This document shows positions 1 through 12,483 of a stretch of DNA of 64,000 bases, piece by piece; position 1 is the first letter of the stretch; the number at the start of each line of letters is the position of its first letter. The notes below the pieces were generated by a model that was not told where the DNA came from, did no database searches, and saw nothing but the letters and a program-made list of their open reading frames with translations. The DNA comes from Solea solea (Eukaryota; Chordata; Actinopteri; Pleuronectiformes; Soleidae). The stretch lies in contig NC_081149.1 of assembly GCF_958295425.1 (NCBI RefSeq), positions 16,002,090 to 16,066,089 of the forward strand. The letters are read 5' to 3'. Position numbers and translations under genes: made by a program.

Positions 1-53
1 AATAAAGAAAAGTCTCTTCTAATGCACAGTTGATAGCACTGGAGAAGGAGAGG

Positions 54-89
54 GGTGTGTGTGTGTGTGTGTGTGGGGGGGGGGGGGGG
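54..89. repeat. GT microsatellite followed by a poly-G run
   Basis: About ten GT dinucleotides run directly into about sixteen G residues. Simple repeat in the cbx4 upstream region. The two short reading frames crossing it are low-complexity artefacts. Confidence 0.95.
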
Positions 90-199
90 ATACAATCACC
101 AGCCTTGTTATCGAACCCAACAAAACAACTGCATAAGTGGTCTGTCTTCGTATCGTGACTGTAACGTGGTGATTGATTTTAATTTCCAGATATCCCTCC

Positions 200-562
200 C
201 GCAGTCCAGCACTCACGGGATAAACCCCAACCTCTGTGCAAGGTCTCCACCTCCCCCTCCCCTCCTGACGTCATGCGCCGAGCTGAAGCTATTGCACGAG
301 AAGAGCTGCTCGCAGCCGCAACACTGTGAGTATCTCTGTGCTCGTTGCCAGGACTGTGGAGTGTGCAAAGGAGTGAGAGAGAGAGGGAGAGAGCGAGAGC
401 GAGCGAGCGAGCGAGCGAGGAGGAGAGGTGGAGGGAATACAGTTTGGATACAACTGGAAAACTACCAAGCGCGCACTGCACACACCAAACGGAAGGCACA
501 TCGACGGCGCGTAGCCCACATTTCACCTACTCCCCGTCCGCGGCCGTCGGATTCAGCCGAGA
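200..562 (+). promoter_or_regulatory. cbx4: cbx4 promoter and 5' leader region
   Basis: This stretch ends at the cbx4 start codon and is richer in CpG than the AT-rich flanks. It contains a perfect palindromic CRE core, TGACGTCA, at 266-273, and a GAGA/GAGC tract at about 375-420. No TATA box is evident, which fits a CpG-type developmental promoter. The transcription start cannot be placed from sequence alone. The cbx8 upstream region carries a related TGACGTC core, so cAMP/ATF-type input to both paralogues is a plausible inference, not a demonstrated one. Confidence 0.5.
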
Positions 563-2355
563 ATGGAGCTCCCTGCTGCCGGAGAGCACGTCTTTGCAGT
601 GGAGGGCATCGAAAAGAAGCGCATCCGTAAGGTAACAGAGAGAGAGACAGCGAGCACGTTTGCAGCGTCGCTGCGGACGTTGAAATGTTGCGTTTGACGC
701 GATCCTCACCCAAAAATGTTGTGCTTCTCCACAATGACAGGGCAAGATAGAATACCTGGTCAAGTGGCGAGGCTGGTCTCCCAAGTAAGTGTCTACAGCT
801 TTTTCTGCAACGTCTCACATCATTTACATGCATTGCAAAAATATCAAGTGTTTGGCTTAAAAAAAAAAGGCGCAGTTACTAAATGCGCGCGGGTACAGTG
901 TATGTGTGTGTGTGTCAGCGCGGTCGGTGTGTGTTTCAGTGCATCCGCGGATGCCTTCACTAATTTATGCGAGGGAAGGGGGAGGCACAGCCATGTAATC
1001 CCGTTTTAATTATTTCTGCTCTGCCAGCGAATTTACGAGACAGTGGTGCTAAAATGGCCGACTGTATGCTGCTGGTGCTGGAGGGCCGTTTGGAGACACT
1101 TTTTGTTTTTAGGGTTTTTTTCCCTGCTGTGCAGTTGGATCATGCGCGCGTGGTTGATTTGCTGACCCGTAGTTGTTATTCACGATCCCGCAAATGCAGT
1201 TACCTTTGACCTTGAAGTAAAAAAAAAAAAGCCTCAGATCATTTTTTTTTCCTTTTCAATTCAATTAGACCTGCTTGTCTCGTCTGTCTGCTCTGACTGC
1301 ACAGCAATGACGGAGATATGTTTACTATGTGTTCATGTGAGTGAGTCAGTGACAGCTCTCTGACAGTTGTTTGCTCTCCTCTGCAGATACAACACATGGG
1401 AGCCAGAGGAAAACATCCTTGACCCGCGGCTCCTCGTCGCGTTTCAACACAGGTGAGAGGGATGTGGACTTTGGACGAGGCCGCGCAGCCTCCAGTTCAA
1501 CCATGACCTAATATGGGCATGGGAGGAAGGGGCGCCACAGTTACTATATCACCAATCCCTGCCGCCCCTTTGCCTATAGGTCTATCTTCTCCATGGGGAG
1601 GAAGATATGGATGTGAATGGTGGCGATTCCTTTATCAGGCTAACGGGATATGTAAATGTGCATGGGTGTGTGCCAAAAATAGGCAACTGACAGCAAGTTG
1701 TAAGGAATGGGAGTTTGCAGTGACGTAAATTGTTTTCATAAAGTGCACGGCTGATGCAGTGATCAAATCTTTACAGTTGGGTTTCCTAGCAGCCCCTAAG
1801 GCTTGAGCAGGACAGGTGCTAATTCAGCAGCTGAGCTGCTTTGACTTGATGTGCAGTACAGGAGCACAGTGGTTTGTTGTTGGGGTTTTTGTACGCAGGC
1901 CAAGCTGCAACCTGATGGGATTTCCATCATTACCAGAATATGATCTGCAAACAGACCGGACGCCATGAAACGGCAGCATTTATAACCGAATATTCCACCT
2001 TGGGTATGCGACTGACAGCCAACTTTCAGTCTGGGTCAACAGTAGGCTTAATAGAGGCCTCTAAAATGATCACATATAAATGTCAATCCCAAGGGTTGGG
2101 GTGTTAATGAATACAAATGATGCTGTCCCATCAGCCTCGTGGCATGTGCACAACATCATCTTGTCTAGGTTGCTGGACCCATGAGGCCTGTGTGATATAG
2201 TCTCTCTGTAGGCCACCAGGCCTAAAGACATTATGGCTGGGGAAAGGAATTCGCATTTCTGAAAAGGCTAATTGACACGCACTGCTCTCTAGCGTTTCCA
2301 GTGTACCGCTCTCATATTCCCCTGCAGCCTGCCTGCCTGCCTGCCCGCCTGGCTC

Positions 2356-2393
<38 letters not shown>

Positions 2394-5300
2394 TCTGGCT
2401 ATGTGCTGATGGTCATGGAGTGCTGCCTCTGCGCTGTGTGTGTGGATTCCACTCTGCTCCCAGAGGATGGGGGAGGGGATCCAACAAGGGAGGCTGTAAT
2501 AGCCAAATCTTCTGTGAATAGGGGTCACCCCCGTTTGGACGGCGCTTGAAATCGCACACATTATAGCATTAAAATGTGGACTGTATACTGTGGCAGTTTC
2601 CTGGCTGCTCTGACACTTTGAACATCTGCAGCAAAGGCCCAACAATGGGGTGGGTTTACTCATGCCTAGTTTTCACCCACCGCTGGTTATTTATGTGCCG
2701 TTGACGAGTCAAGGTTTATATCAAGGAGCAATATTTCATCGCAAGCCTTCTACTGCTTAACACAGCTATCATAATGTTTTTCCTCACTCCTCCCTCATTA
2801 GAAAACTGTGATTAGTCTGATATTTATCACTCTACACCTTCAGAGTGTAGGCCTTGTGTTGCCCAAGACATGGTGGTGTGTGCATTCTTTCAACAGCAGC
2901 ATACATCCCAGAGGCACAGGCACAGTGTTGTGTTTATTCCATTTCATCCGTACCTCATGACCCTAATTAGACGGTAAATGTAAGAAGAGGAGGTTCTGCT
3001 GCGTAGGAGTGGATGTTTTTAAAAGACGAGGGGAGATTCTGCCTGCTGTAGCCGTAATTAAATTTCTTCCGGATAATGAGAATATGGAATGGGCCGATTA
3101 CCATGGAGAGCTATGCAAATAAGGACCATAATGCTTTGCAGCGGGGTCACATGTGGGCATTCATTAGTCCTCCAAAATCAAAATTCCACTTTTGACCTCG
3201 AATAGGTAGAAAAAAAAAAGAATGAATTCTCCAAATGTCGTGTAGCTTTCTCATGTGTTGCAGTTTGATTTTTTTTTTAATGTAGTAAGATGCAAGACTG
3301 TCAAAAGCAAGAAAATGTAATTATCTTTTGTTTCCACAGAGAGCGGCAGGAGCAGCTGATGGGATACCGAAAACGGGGGCCAAAACCAAAGCATCTTCTG
3401 CTCCAGGTAATTATTATCTTCTGCTACGGTTCGGCACCAACATGATAGTGTCTCTGCTTCTGAAACAGCGTGCTGTTTCAAGTTTCAGTCAGTAAGGATC
3501 CAAAAACAAGGGGGTTTCTGTCAGGTGGTTTCAAGCTGCCATCTTTATAGTTGAGGATATTTATAGATTTCTTTGCGAGAGATGGAGAAAAGGGCAAAGG
3601 GAGGATGGGGTTGTACAGCTGGATCTCTGTGTGCACTAATAATGAACCAGGTTTGTTGCCTCAGGTTACATAAGCGCTGGGTGGCTGCACCAATTTTTTA
3701 CCCACATGTTCATTATTTCCGTATGCTAAAAAGCTTCATATGCAAAGCACTGTTTTTAACCGGAGATTGTGAAGTTTCTTTTGTAGTGAGTCAGTATCTG
3801 AAACATACAATGTTTTCATTCATCCCCCTGTTTATAAATGTTCCCCAGACAGAAATAGATGAGGCTGAAAGTAGCCACTCTATTCATGCCTTAGACTATC
3901 TTAGCTCAGGCCTTTTGCAGAACTGTATCCAGAGCCAAATGTGATTATATATTCTGAGACTTGGAGCTGATTACTATGCAGTGTCACTCCTTAAAGAGGC
4001 ATACCTCTCTGCCAGAGTCACACGTGGCCAGCAATCATGGATAAAGCGTGACATGTCCGGTGGCACTTCTGTGACCTAAGGTCACAGCCAAAGTGTCTTG
4101 AGCGTTCCGCTGCGGTGCCCCCCTGACGGCCCAAGGGGTCAGTCTGTACAGGAGGAGGGGGAGGGGACAAGATGGTGGGGAGGAAGGTCATATGCTGAGT
4201 CCTGCTTGGTTGGTTTGTACCAGTTTCTGCTTCACTTCCTCCTCGTCGTACACGCTCCTGTATTTTCCGATTGTGCGGATTTGAATATTTTGTCTGTAGC
4301 ACATTTTAGCAGCCGCGAAAGCTTCTTCTAAATAAACATTCCGCTCGCCATGAGAGAACTACTCTTTCTGTATTAGGACGGTTATGTAACGTCTGTTGTC
4401 TGTGGAAATAATCTGATGCTGAGGCTGTTGCAGTGTCATCGGGATTGTCTCAGCTTGGACTTAAATATGACACATTTATTCCAGAGTGAGGGTATGACGT
4501 ATGAAATGAAATCAAAGGACGGTTTGGTCCTAATCACGAAACTCTCGATTTCACAATGAAGTGAAAACGTGGATATGTTCTTGTAACTTTTTTATACTTT
4601 ATCTGCACTTTACTTTATTATATCTCCCTTTTTTACTCTCTTTTAATAACCTCCTTTTAACTTTTGTTTTCTGTTGTGTTGTTTCTATATCTGAAATTAT
4701 CTCCTCTCTGTAACTATTTGTGCCATCTACGCTGCTATCACGACCAGGAAGAGATCTTGTATCTCAATGGGACCTTCCTAGCTAAATAAAGAAAAGGTGA
4801 ATCTTAAACATGTTGTCTTTTGTTTCTTCTATCAGGTGCCCTCATTTGCCCGGAGGTCCAGTATCCCCGCTGGTTTTGAGGACACATGTCAGGATGCAGA
4901 AGGAGGCTTCAAGTCAGATCCTGTCCCGGTCCCGCGCCCCCAGCCTCAGCAGTACCAGCTGAACAGCAAGAAGCACCATCAGTACCAGCCCAGCAGCCAG
5001 GAGGTCCCTGCTGATCAGCTAACCAACGGAAAAAAGAAGTTCATCTACCAGCTAAACAGCAAGAAGCACCACCATTATGAGCCTGACCCAAATATGTACG
5101 ACACACAGGCCTCGAGGCTCAAAGAGGTGGTCAAAGTTCAGGAGCCGGCTTGTAAACAAGTAAATCCTGGCTGGAACTTACCACTGGCACTGCAACAGAA
5201 ATGGGTTCGTGACAAAGACACAGGATGTTTGAGTAAAGTCAAAGAGTTGGCAGTGGAGGTGAGGAAACCGGCTGTCAAAGAGGCTGAGAGCGAATGTGCC

Positions 5301-6251
5301 CTCAAACCCAACCCGAAAGATGCAACTCTGCCGTGCGCTATGAGCAGCAAAATGAAGATAATCAAGAACAAAAACAAGAATGGACGTATTGTGATTGTCA
5401 TGAGTAAATATATGGACAGTAACAAGGTCCATGGAGCGAAAGGTAAACACGGGGAATCGTCAAGCGAAGAGAAACCTCAGAACACCAAACCGTCAGAAAA
5501 CAATCCAGCACACAGAACCAAAATGGTGGAGTATTCGGAGAACGGTATCCCCAAAGAGATTTGTAACGGCAGCTCCCCTCCTGCCGCAGAACATCCGACA
5601 AAATGTTCCCCGAAGGACAGACATTTCTCCAAACCTTCACCAAGCACAGCAGAGGAATACAACACTGAGGTGGCTCGAGGTCAGGCTGACCTGCCGGATG
5701 ATTTACCGCTGCAGCTGACTGCAAGCTCACCTCCAATGTCCTGGGCTGTTGACGCCAACATCCTGACGCCGACAGCGGTCGACCAGATTAGGATCCCTTC
5801 CTTTCCTAGTGACCGCAAGCGAAAGCTCTCAGATCCTGTTGAGGACAGGAGTGTTTCTAAAACTTACCTGGCCTCCAGAAGCTTCAGTGTGCCCAGCACG
5901 GCCGTCACGCCACCTCAGGATAAACCAATGGACCTCCACTGCCGTGGCCGACGCCCTGGCTCTGCATGCACATACGAGGTTATGGACTCCGGCGGCCAAG
6001 AGGAGCCGATGGATCTCAGCTGCCCAAAGACTAAGAGCCAGGTGGAGCCAGAAATACAACCGGAGCTGGCGCCGGAGGCGGAGCCTGCCGTCACAGATCC
6101 TCCACCTGTGACAGAGGACACGCCGCAATTCACAGAGAAATCTAAGGAAGCGCCTGTCAAAACAATCTCTCCGTTTATGGGAAATATCATCATCACTGAC
6201 ATCACGACAAACAGTCTCACTGTGACGTTCAAGGAATACGTATCTTTTTAA
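563..6251 (+). CDS. cbx4: Chromobox protein 4 (Polycomb CBX4), five coding exons
   Basis: Exons 563-631, 741-784, 1387-1452, 3340-3406 and 4836-6251 join in frame to 553 aa, close to human CBX4 (560 aa). CBX proteins read H3K27me3 for Polycomb repressive complex 1 in the nucleus; mammalian CBX4 is also a SUMO E3 ligase. The chromodomain covers about residues 10-62, with aromatic-cage residues F11, W32 and W35. A basic [10 protein letters not shown] stretch follows at 68-77. The last exon has two NSKKHH(Q/H)Y repeats typical of CBX4, a hydrophobic SUMO-interaction-like core IVIVM at 267-271, two CtBP-type PxDL motifs (PMDLH 446-450, PMDLS 473-477), and a C-terminal Pc box (about 529-553) that binds RING1. 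The second SUMO-interaction motif of mammals is not obvious. The start codon matches the family N-terminus MELP. All introns are GT-AG. Confidence 0.93.
785..1386 (+). other. cbx4: cbx4 intron 2
   Basis: Non-coding, with a short GT-rich tract near 900-935 and A/T homopolymers. No exon, RNA gene or mobile element is recognisable. Confidence 0.7.
2325..2392. repeat. CCTG run plus GT microsatellite
   Basis: Several CCTG units followed by about 17 GT units. It generates opposing His/Thr-rich and Cys/Val-rich spurious reading frames. Confidence 0.95.
3040..3190 (+). promoter_or_regulatory. Candidate non-coding regulatory block in cbx4 intron 3
   Basis: A compact block of complex sequence with a TAATTA homeodomain-type core at about 3055 and a perfect octamer ATGCAAAT at 3113-3120 (POU-factor type). 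Developmental genes often carry intronic enhancers of this look. This is inference from motif content only; conservation was not tested. Confidence 0.25.
3407..4835 (+). other. cbx4: cbx4 intron 4
   Basis: A 1.4-kb intron whose 3' part is a LINE tail ending about 40 bp before the last exon (listed separately). The remainder is unique sequence without recognisable genes. Confidence 0.7.
4605..4796 (+). mobile_element. 3' tail of an L2-like LINE, 5'-truncated
   Basis: The sequence matches the common fish LINE 3' end in form: a T-rich lead-in, then a GCTGCTATC...GACCAGGAAGAGATCTTG segment, then CTCAATGGGACCTTCCT and a TAAATAAAG terminal repeat. A second diverged copy in the same orientation lies at 47858-48068, which shows it is dispersed. 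The family assignment is from memory. Confidence 0.65.
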
Positions 6252-7815
6252 GAAAGTCTCGGACTCCCGGCTGCCGAACGGGATGATCCTGTCAATATGT
6301 GCATATGTAAACATGTAACATATGTAACATCAGAATTTTGTATATAAGGAAATTTATAATTTATCATTCAAATTCAATATGTTTCTTATGATGTTTTATA
6401 CCGTATTCTCCTCTGTGATGTTGTAGCCAAGAAAGTGCCCTCGAGGATTTGAGTGAATACATTCAAGTGGATGTATCCCACTCAAAAAAAAGAAAAAAAA
6501 AGTCTGTTTTATTTGTCATATGGAGCTTAATGGGATTCTCTTGCTGTTGTTTCATACTTGTACCGAACTTATAGCCTGAGATGTATGAAGGTTTATATGT
6601 ATTTTGTATGAATAATATCTTATTTTGGTCCCAATAGAAGGTAGAGAGGAACTTACGATGATCTAAGATCAAACTGAAAGCACTTAATTCCTTTTCCTTT
6701 TTTTTGTCAGTGTCAATAATGGAGATTTTCTCTTAAAGTCTTCTTTCAATTCTTTGAAGACACTTTCATTTAGTCTGACTCGGTATTTCATCACAAGCTT
6801 TGTTTAAGGTGATTTCTGATGAAAATAAATAGCCATTACATGAAAAAAAAAAATATATATATATATATACCGAGCATAAACAAAGACAAAGTGTGGAGTG
6901 CACTCTGCTATGTCAACAGCCTTTAAGGAACGTCCCGGCCTTTTTTTGTTCATCTCTTCTACTTGTTTTGCTGTTGGTATGCAGCAAAGCCATCGGTGGG
7001 TCTGCTGTCACAATCAAATTATTACCGTTCTGCACATTTATGGAACAAAGGGTCAACAGCATTAAGAAAATGGTGTCATTTATCAAACTTGTACTTTACC
7101 TTTTAAGAAGAGGTATTGATTCTTACCATAACAAGGCTGTGTGATTTATTACCGTAGTGTTGACCTCACATATTGCTGGAGTTCAAATATCTCCTCGTTG
7201 TTTTTGGGACTGTCCTAATGATGCACAGATTAACAACGGTCATCTCATTTTGCTATTGAACCTCATCTTGTGATCTGAAGAAACACATACGACTGCTATA
7301 TGTTTAATGAAATGCTACCAGGGTCATGGATGGAGTATGTTACACGGGATTAAATGTGAGTTGCAAGGCGGAGGGGTTTTGTATTTTGTTACATGCAATT
7401 CCAGCGAGTGCAAAGCTGTTTTGTTCATGCTGCTGAAACTTCAAACGTCAAAGCTGTTGGATGTAACCTACATTTTTAGTCTAAATTGCCTTCCATGCAC
7501 AGCTAATGCAAGACCAGTGAGAATGCTAAAATATTAGAATGATAATTAATGAACTAATTAAAAAAATTAAATGAAGAGTGTGTATTTATTGACATTTAAT
7601 TTGTCATTCGAAACTATTACAGGATGTTTGCTCCATGTGATTCCACTGAACCGGTTTTTGTTTCTGACTCAGTTTGGTACTTTTTTCTTTTGCCAATTCG
7701 CTCTTGCACTTGGTTCCCGGTGAAAAGGATTGTTATACAGTATGTTTTTACCAGGAGCTGACTGACTTATTGCTTACGGCACAGCTTATTTGATGGTATG
7801 TTTCAATAAAAGAAA
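6252..7815 (+). other. cbx4: cbx4 3' untranslated region (inferred)
   Basis: AT-rich sequence downstream of the cbx4 stop codon. Two AATAAA polyadenylation signals are present, at 6824-6829 (followed by an A run and an AT microsatellite) and at 7805-7810. Either could end the transcript, giving 3' UTRs of about 0.6 or 1.6 kb. The short reading frames here are not supported as genes. Confidence 0.5.
6824..6829 (+). terminator. Polyadenylation signal AATAAA, cbx4 proximal candidate
   Basis: Canonical AATAAA about 570 bp after the stop codon; an A-rich run follows within 20 bp. A distal candidate is at 7805-7810. Confidence 0.5.
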
Positions 7816-10800
7816 AAAATTGGCTCTCTAGATATAGGCTTGTTTGTTTTTTTTTGCTGCACTGACACTAGGTGGGGCAAACTGGCTGCTTTGTGTGTTG
7901 AAATAATGAATTCCTCCTTCTTCTTTTTATAGGCAAACATTTCATAGTTTGTTCTGGCGTTTCAGTAAAAAAGATTTATGTATCATTGTTCTGCAGTTCC
8001 TCTCTGCACACGGAGAGGAAGAATAGAACATTAAGTGCTAGAAACTCTAGTTGTGAACCCACGAATAGGAAAACAGATCATGTTGCATAATCACAAACGT
8101 TCCTGCACAAAGGGCCCTCTGTATTGCATAACTGCACCGGTCACTTGTATCATCAAAACTTTATCAGGGCATTGTTTTTCTTCTGCGGGTCAACTTTGAG
8201 ACGCGCTGCATCTTATGTATGTACATATTATGTAAGCGTCAGATTATAAACAGAGGAAAGGCTTTGTGGAGACTTGAGGACTTGACTGTGGGTGTTCACG
8301 GCAGCGCGACAGGGTGGGGAATGGTGCCAATTATATGACATTTGTATACAATGCGTCTGCAATATGCTCAGTGACATTTAGCACAATGAGTTAAGTGCCA
8401 TGGGAATGTGTTTTCTCTCTGCAGGCCTGTGTCACTATGACACTGCAATTCTAGCCCGCATTATTTCCACACACTATGATTTAAATATAGGCATACAGAG
8501 CTACACACACATTTGTGCATAAATTTGCTTATATGAATGAGCTGTAATTACTGACCTTTCCTGACATTGCTAAATGTCTTCCAGCTCTAAAGGGGATCAT
8601 TAAAGGCCTGGAGCACAAGCTGTGCTGAGGAAAGATTTACTCTGTACTCCTGTGAATGACAGAAAGGCCCAGGAATGTGTGTGTGTGTGTGTGTGTGTGT
8701 GTGGTGTCTTCCTGAGTTCTAGCATGGGAGCTGCCCATCAGAGATGCTCATGTACCAAGAAAAAAAGCAATCTCCAAGAGGAGGGGAAGGAAGGAAGGGT
8801 GGGGGGAGAAAGAAAGAAAGAAAGAAAGTGTTGTTTGGGCCACTGTTTTAATGTGCATTCTAATGATAACTTAACAGTCTGAAGCCGCCAGTGATCAATC
8901 TTTTCAGAGTTATTTATAGCAAAAAGGGGCCTCTGTGTTCTCTGACGTTTAAATCAAAGAAAATAAATCATTTTTCACGTCTTCAAGGCCAGTGGTTTGA
9001 AACTCTAGAGGCGCCACAACTGTAGCACGGAAGAGCACTCACATCTCACATGTACGCAAAGGAGGATCAGGGATGTGTCTGTCCTGATGCTACAATCTCC
9101 CCCCCAAAAATATAAATATATATCAACTTGATGATTGAATCATTCTCAGCCCTTTTTTTTTTTTTAAATGTAACCTTATCTCGACTTTCCTTGTCTGGAA
9201 TTCCGTCATGGAAGTGCTCACATAACACGCTGTGGAAAATCTGATAATTAAATTTAACTCAGTATGATGGGAATTTGTTTTTACGGAAAAAGACTATTTT
9301 CAGTGGACATTTGAAAGAAAGAAAGAAAGGAAGAAAGGAAGGAAGAACCAGGGCCATAGGAGACGCGCAGACGTGTCCAAAACTGGCAGCAGACGTGACG
9401 CAGCGCATTTTTGTACCTTGCGAAACTCACTTGATATGAGTTGATACGGCTGGAATTTTGAAAAGCCCATGAACACATAGTTGGCATGTCTGCCTGTGAG
9501 CACACGAGGGCCATCTCTCTCACTCTCTGCAGGCCTTTCATGGCTCTGAACCAACCATGTGAGTCAGTCATGCATCAGGAGGAAACTGAAACAAGGTTGA
9601 GCAGCGGAACATATTTATAGACCAAGTGTGATGTATCACATTCCCCTTTTATCATCGTGCCCACCAGCAGCAGCAACAGCAGAGTGTCTGCTTCTGTCAG
9701 AGCAGCAACGTGGGATTAAATGAGCACTGGTGTCATTTCTCTGATTGCGTGACTCGGCGGATTGAGGCCTGGTGTCGACGCGCCTTTGAAAATTAAATGA
9801 TGAATTGAATTAAATGAATTAAATGAACATTTGAAAAGTAAAAGCCCCTGCAATCTCTCCAAACAACAGCTTCTTTAATATCAGAGTTTATATGTATATT
9901 TAGTATAGAAAGAAAACCTCAACATGACTCTATATTGTGTTGCAGTGACGTGTGTCAGACTTCTCTTTATTCAAAGCCTCAGGTCAGAGCTTCAAAGTTT
10001 CTCGCCTGCATGCGGTTTTGTTTTGGTGCCTGAGCCACCTTCAGCAGAAAATGTCGCCCCGGTAAGTAGGACAGTGCATGAGCAGCGCGCTGCAGTTGCC
10101 CAGAAACCAGAGCGCCAATAATGCGCTCACAGAGCCAGCTCTGTTTATTCATGTGCGTCTGTCGCCATTGCGGCTCACTGCAGACTCACTTTTCATCCAC
10201 TCGCAGCCAAATATGGAGAACCACAGCAGCAGCAGCGGCGGCAGCAGCAGCAGCAGTGTGTGCACACACGGACTGTATGCAGGGTGCAAACACACCGTCG
10301 CCACCTCACACTCTCACAACACAACCCGTGCAGGCTATAGCCATTACAGCACCCGACAGGAAATGTCGGTCTTCAAGCTATGGCTATCAAAATGGTGGTT
10401 CATATTTCCACAGCAGCTACAACGTATCTTTTGTCCGCGGCGCGCCCGCCTTTGTCTGCTCCGCAGTGGGGATAAAACCAGCACACTGACAATTTCTCAT
10501 GTATTATATATATGTGTGTGTGTATAAAAATAGATGATTCAAGATTTTGAACACGATCGAGGATAAAGAGGGACGAGCAGCCAGCAAATGACTGACTCTC
10601 CTTCTCCTTCTCCTCCTGCTGCTGCTGCTGCGATCTCAGTCTGCTCACCTGCATCATATGATCCCACAGTGAAGTCACCTTACGCATAATTATATTTATT
10701 ACGTTCGCGCATTTACATTTGCTTTCATTGCAAAAGTAATTTTGGCTCAAAACGTAATTTGTGCGTAAAAGTAATGCAACGTAAGGGCCGAATACAGACA

Positions 10801-11971
10801 CATGACGTGTAAATAAATCCGCAAAATCATGAAAAGAAAGATAGAAAGAGTTCATGCTTCTGCGTAAATAAATAAATAAATAAATACCAGAAGCTTTCAA
10901 CGCATTTTATTTGCAAACCAAACGCTCCTTAAATGGCCTGATCCACAGTCTTTCCATGAGTCTCTGCTTTAACGTAAAGGTTCTGTTAGTGGAGAATTAA
11001 GAGGAGCTGTGAATAAACTCTCACAGGATTGTTCAGGTTCATCTGTTCTCATTCTAACACAGACACACTGGAATTTCAAAGGGGTCCGAAAACATGTAAA
11101 TGGCCGCTGCTGTGTCATGTGCTTCATCGTATTCAGATTTTTTTGTCGGAAATAATTTATTTGTCAAGGTGGAACATATTTGACCGTCAGTTCGGCGCAG
11201 AGCAAGGAGACAATGATGGTTCTGAATCTATGATTATTGCACTTTATTTTAATTCATAATTAATTTTTTTGTGAATGTGGAAAAAAATGGTCCTCAGGCC
11301 CATGGAAGTCTTTAACAATGTAATCTATTTGTGCGATAGTGTTTAATATATTATAGAAAAGCCTGACTACTGCCCCAATAATATTATTAACATTATTATT
11401 ATAATTGTTATTGATATACACCATCTACATCATTATTTATTTTATTTATTTACTAACTGCCAAAATAAAGACATTCACATGCAATTTAAAGCTTTATACT
11501 TCAAACTACTACTTTTTTTTTTTAATTAAACAACCACGGAAGCTAAGAGTATTTCTACTATCACTACTACTAAATAATAATGATGATGATAATAAAAAAA
11601 TAATAATAATGATGATGATGATGATTAAATATAATTACATTTATTAACGTATTATACACGTTTAAAAGTGGTCATACCGCCGACAATGAGGTAGAGAAGA
11701 ACATTGTTATTGTTTTTTTGTTTTTTAACTAACAGGATTGATCATGATTATATTCATAAAATAATCCAAGGACACAAATATTTAATTAGAAAAGATTAAA
11801 TCAAATGACAAATATCCCCTGTACTTATTAGTATTAGTATTTATATTAATATATATACATATATATACACACACACATATATATATATATATATAACATA
11901 TATATATATTTATATTAATACACGCAGCTCTCTAACGTGTTTACAGTCAACCACTATACTTACTTTTAAAG
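7816..11971. other. Intergenic region between cbx4 and the hAT-like element
   Basis: No gene is recognised. It holds a GT microsatellite (about 8676-8703), AAAG/AAGG runs (about 8810-8829 and 9315-9345), a CpG- and CAG-rich patch at about 10,080-10,460, a CTC/CTG run at about 10,593-10,630, and AT-rich sequence with AAT/ATG runs at 11,340-11,650. The reading frames at 9924-10,527 look possible but lack any family similarity. Confidence 0.6.
10080..10460. other. CpG-rich patch with a CAG run, unexplained
   Basis: This patch is notably richer in GC and CpG than the AT-rich flanks. It contains an imperfect CAG/CGG run at about 10,226-10,256 and a GGCGCGCC site near 10,440. It could be a CpG-island promoter of an unannotated non-coding transcript or a distal element for the cbx pair. 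No coding exon is supported. Confidence 0.3.
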
Positions 11972-12475
11972 CAGAGGTCTCAAACTCACAACCCGTGGGC
12001 CACATGTGGCCCCTTAATCGATGTTATGTGGCCCGTCACTTAATATCATTAATGTCATTATGAAAACATGGCGCGTGAAATTCATCCCTTTCCAGTAAAC
12101 ACAGTGCGCGTGGCCGAGGTGCAGCTTGTTAGCGATATTTTTTAGTTTATTATTACTATATTTATCACATTATTAAACGTATTACATTCAACTGTGTATA
12201 TATATTATATATAGTATATAATTAGTCTTTTATGTCAGTTATTTACTTCTATTTTATTTCTGTAGATTAATTTTGCTTCCTAAATAATGGTTGTTTTTTT
12301 ATCGCAAACTACACACTATTAAAACACTATTAAAACAAACACTTTTACTTTTAAATTTCTATTTAATATCATCATCATTTTAGTTGTTACAATAATGTTT
12401 TAACTTCATGTTTCCCACCTCTGACTGAACAGTTTTTTTCCTTTTTTTATTGGCCCCCAGGTAACAGGACACCTG
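11972..12475. mobile_element. Non-autonomous hAT-like DNA element
   Basis: The left end begins CAGAGGTCTCAAACTCAC, and the right end read on the other strand begins CAGGTGTCCTG; both then run into a GGGCC block. This is the typical pattern of hAT elements with degenerate terminal inverted repeats. The flanking 8-mers TTTTAAAG (left) and GTCTAAAG (right) agree at 6 of 8 positions, consistent with an old 8-bp target duplication. The interior is AT-rich with no transposase frame. Confidence 0.6.
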
Positions 12476-12483
12476 GTCTAAAG

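Larger units (their letters stand above)
1453..3339 (+). other. cbx4: cbx4 intron 3
   Basis: A 1.9-kb intron with mostly unique, non-repetitive sequence. It holds a CCTG/GT microsatellite at 2325-2392 and a possible conserved non-coding block near 3040-3190 listed separately. The reading frames in it have no recognisable protein similarity. Confidence 0.7.

Noticed and set aside
9924..10527. Possible small gene in overlapping frames at 9924-10527
   Set aside because: No recognisable domain; Ser/Ala runs come from the CAG tract, and no start context or splice partner supports coding.
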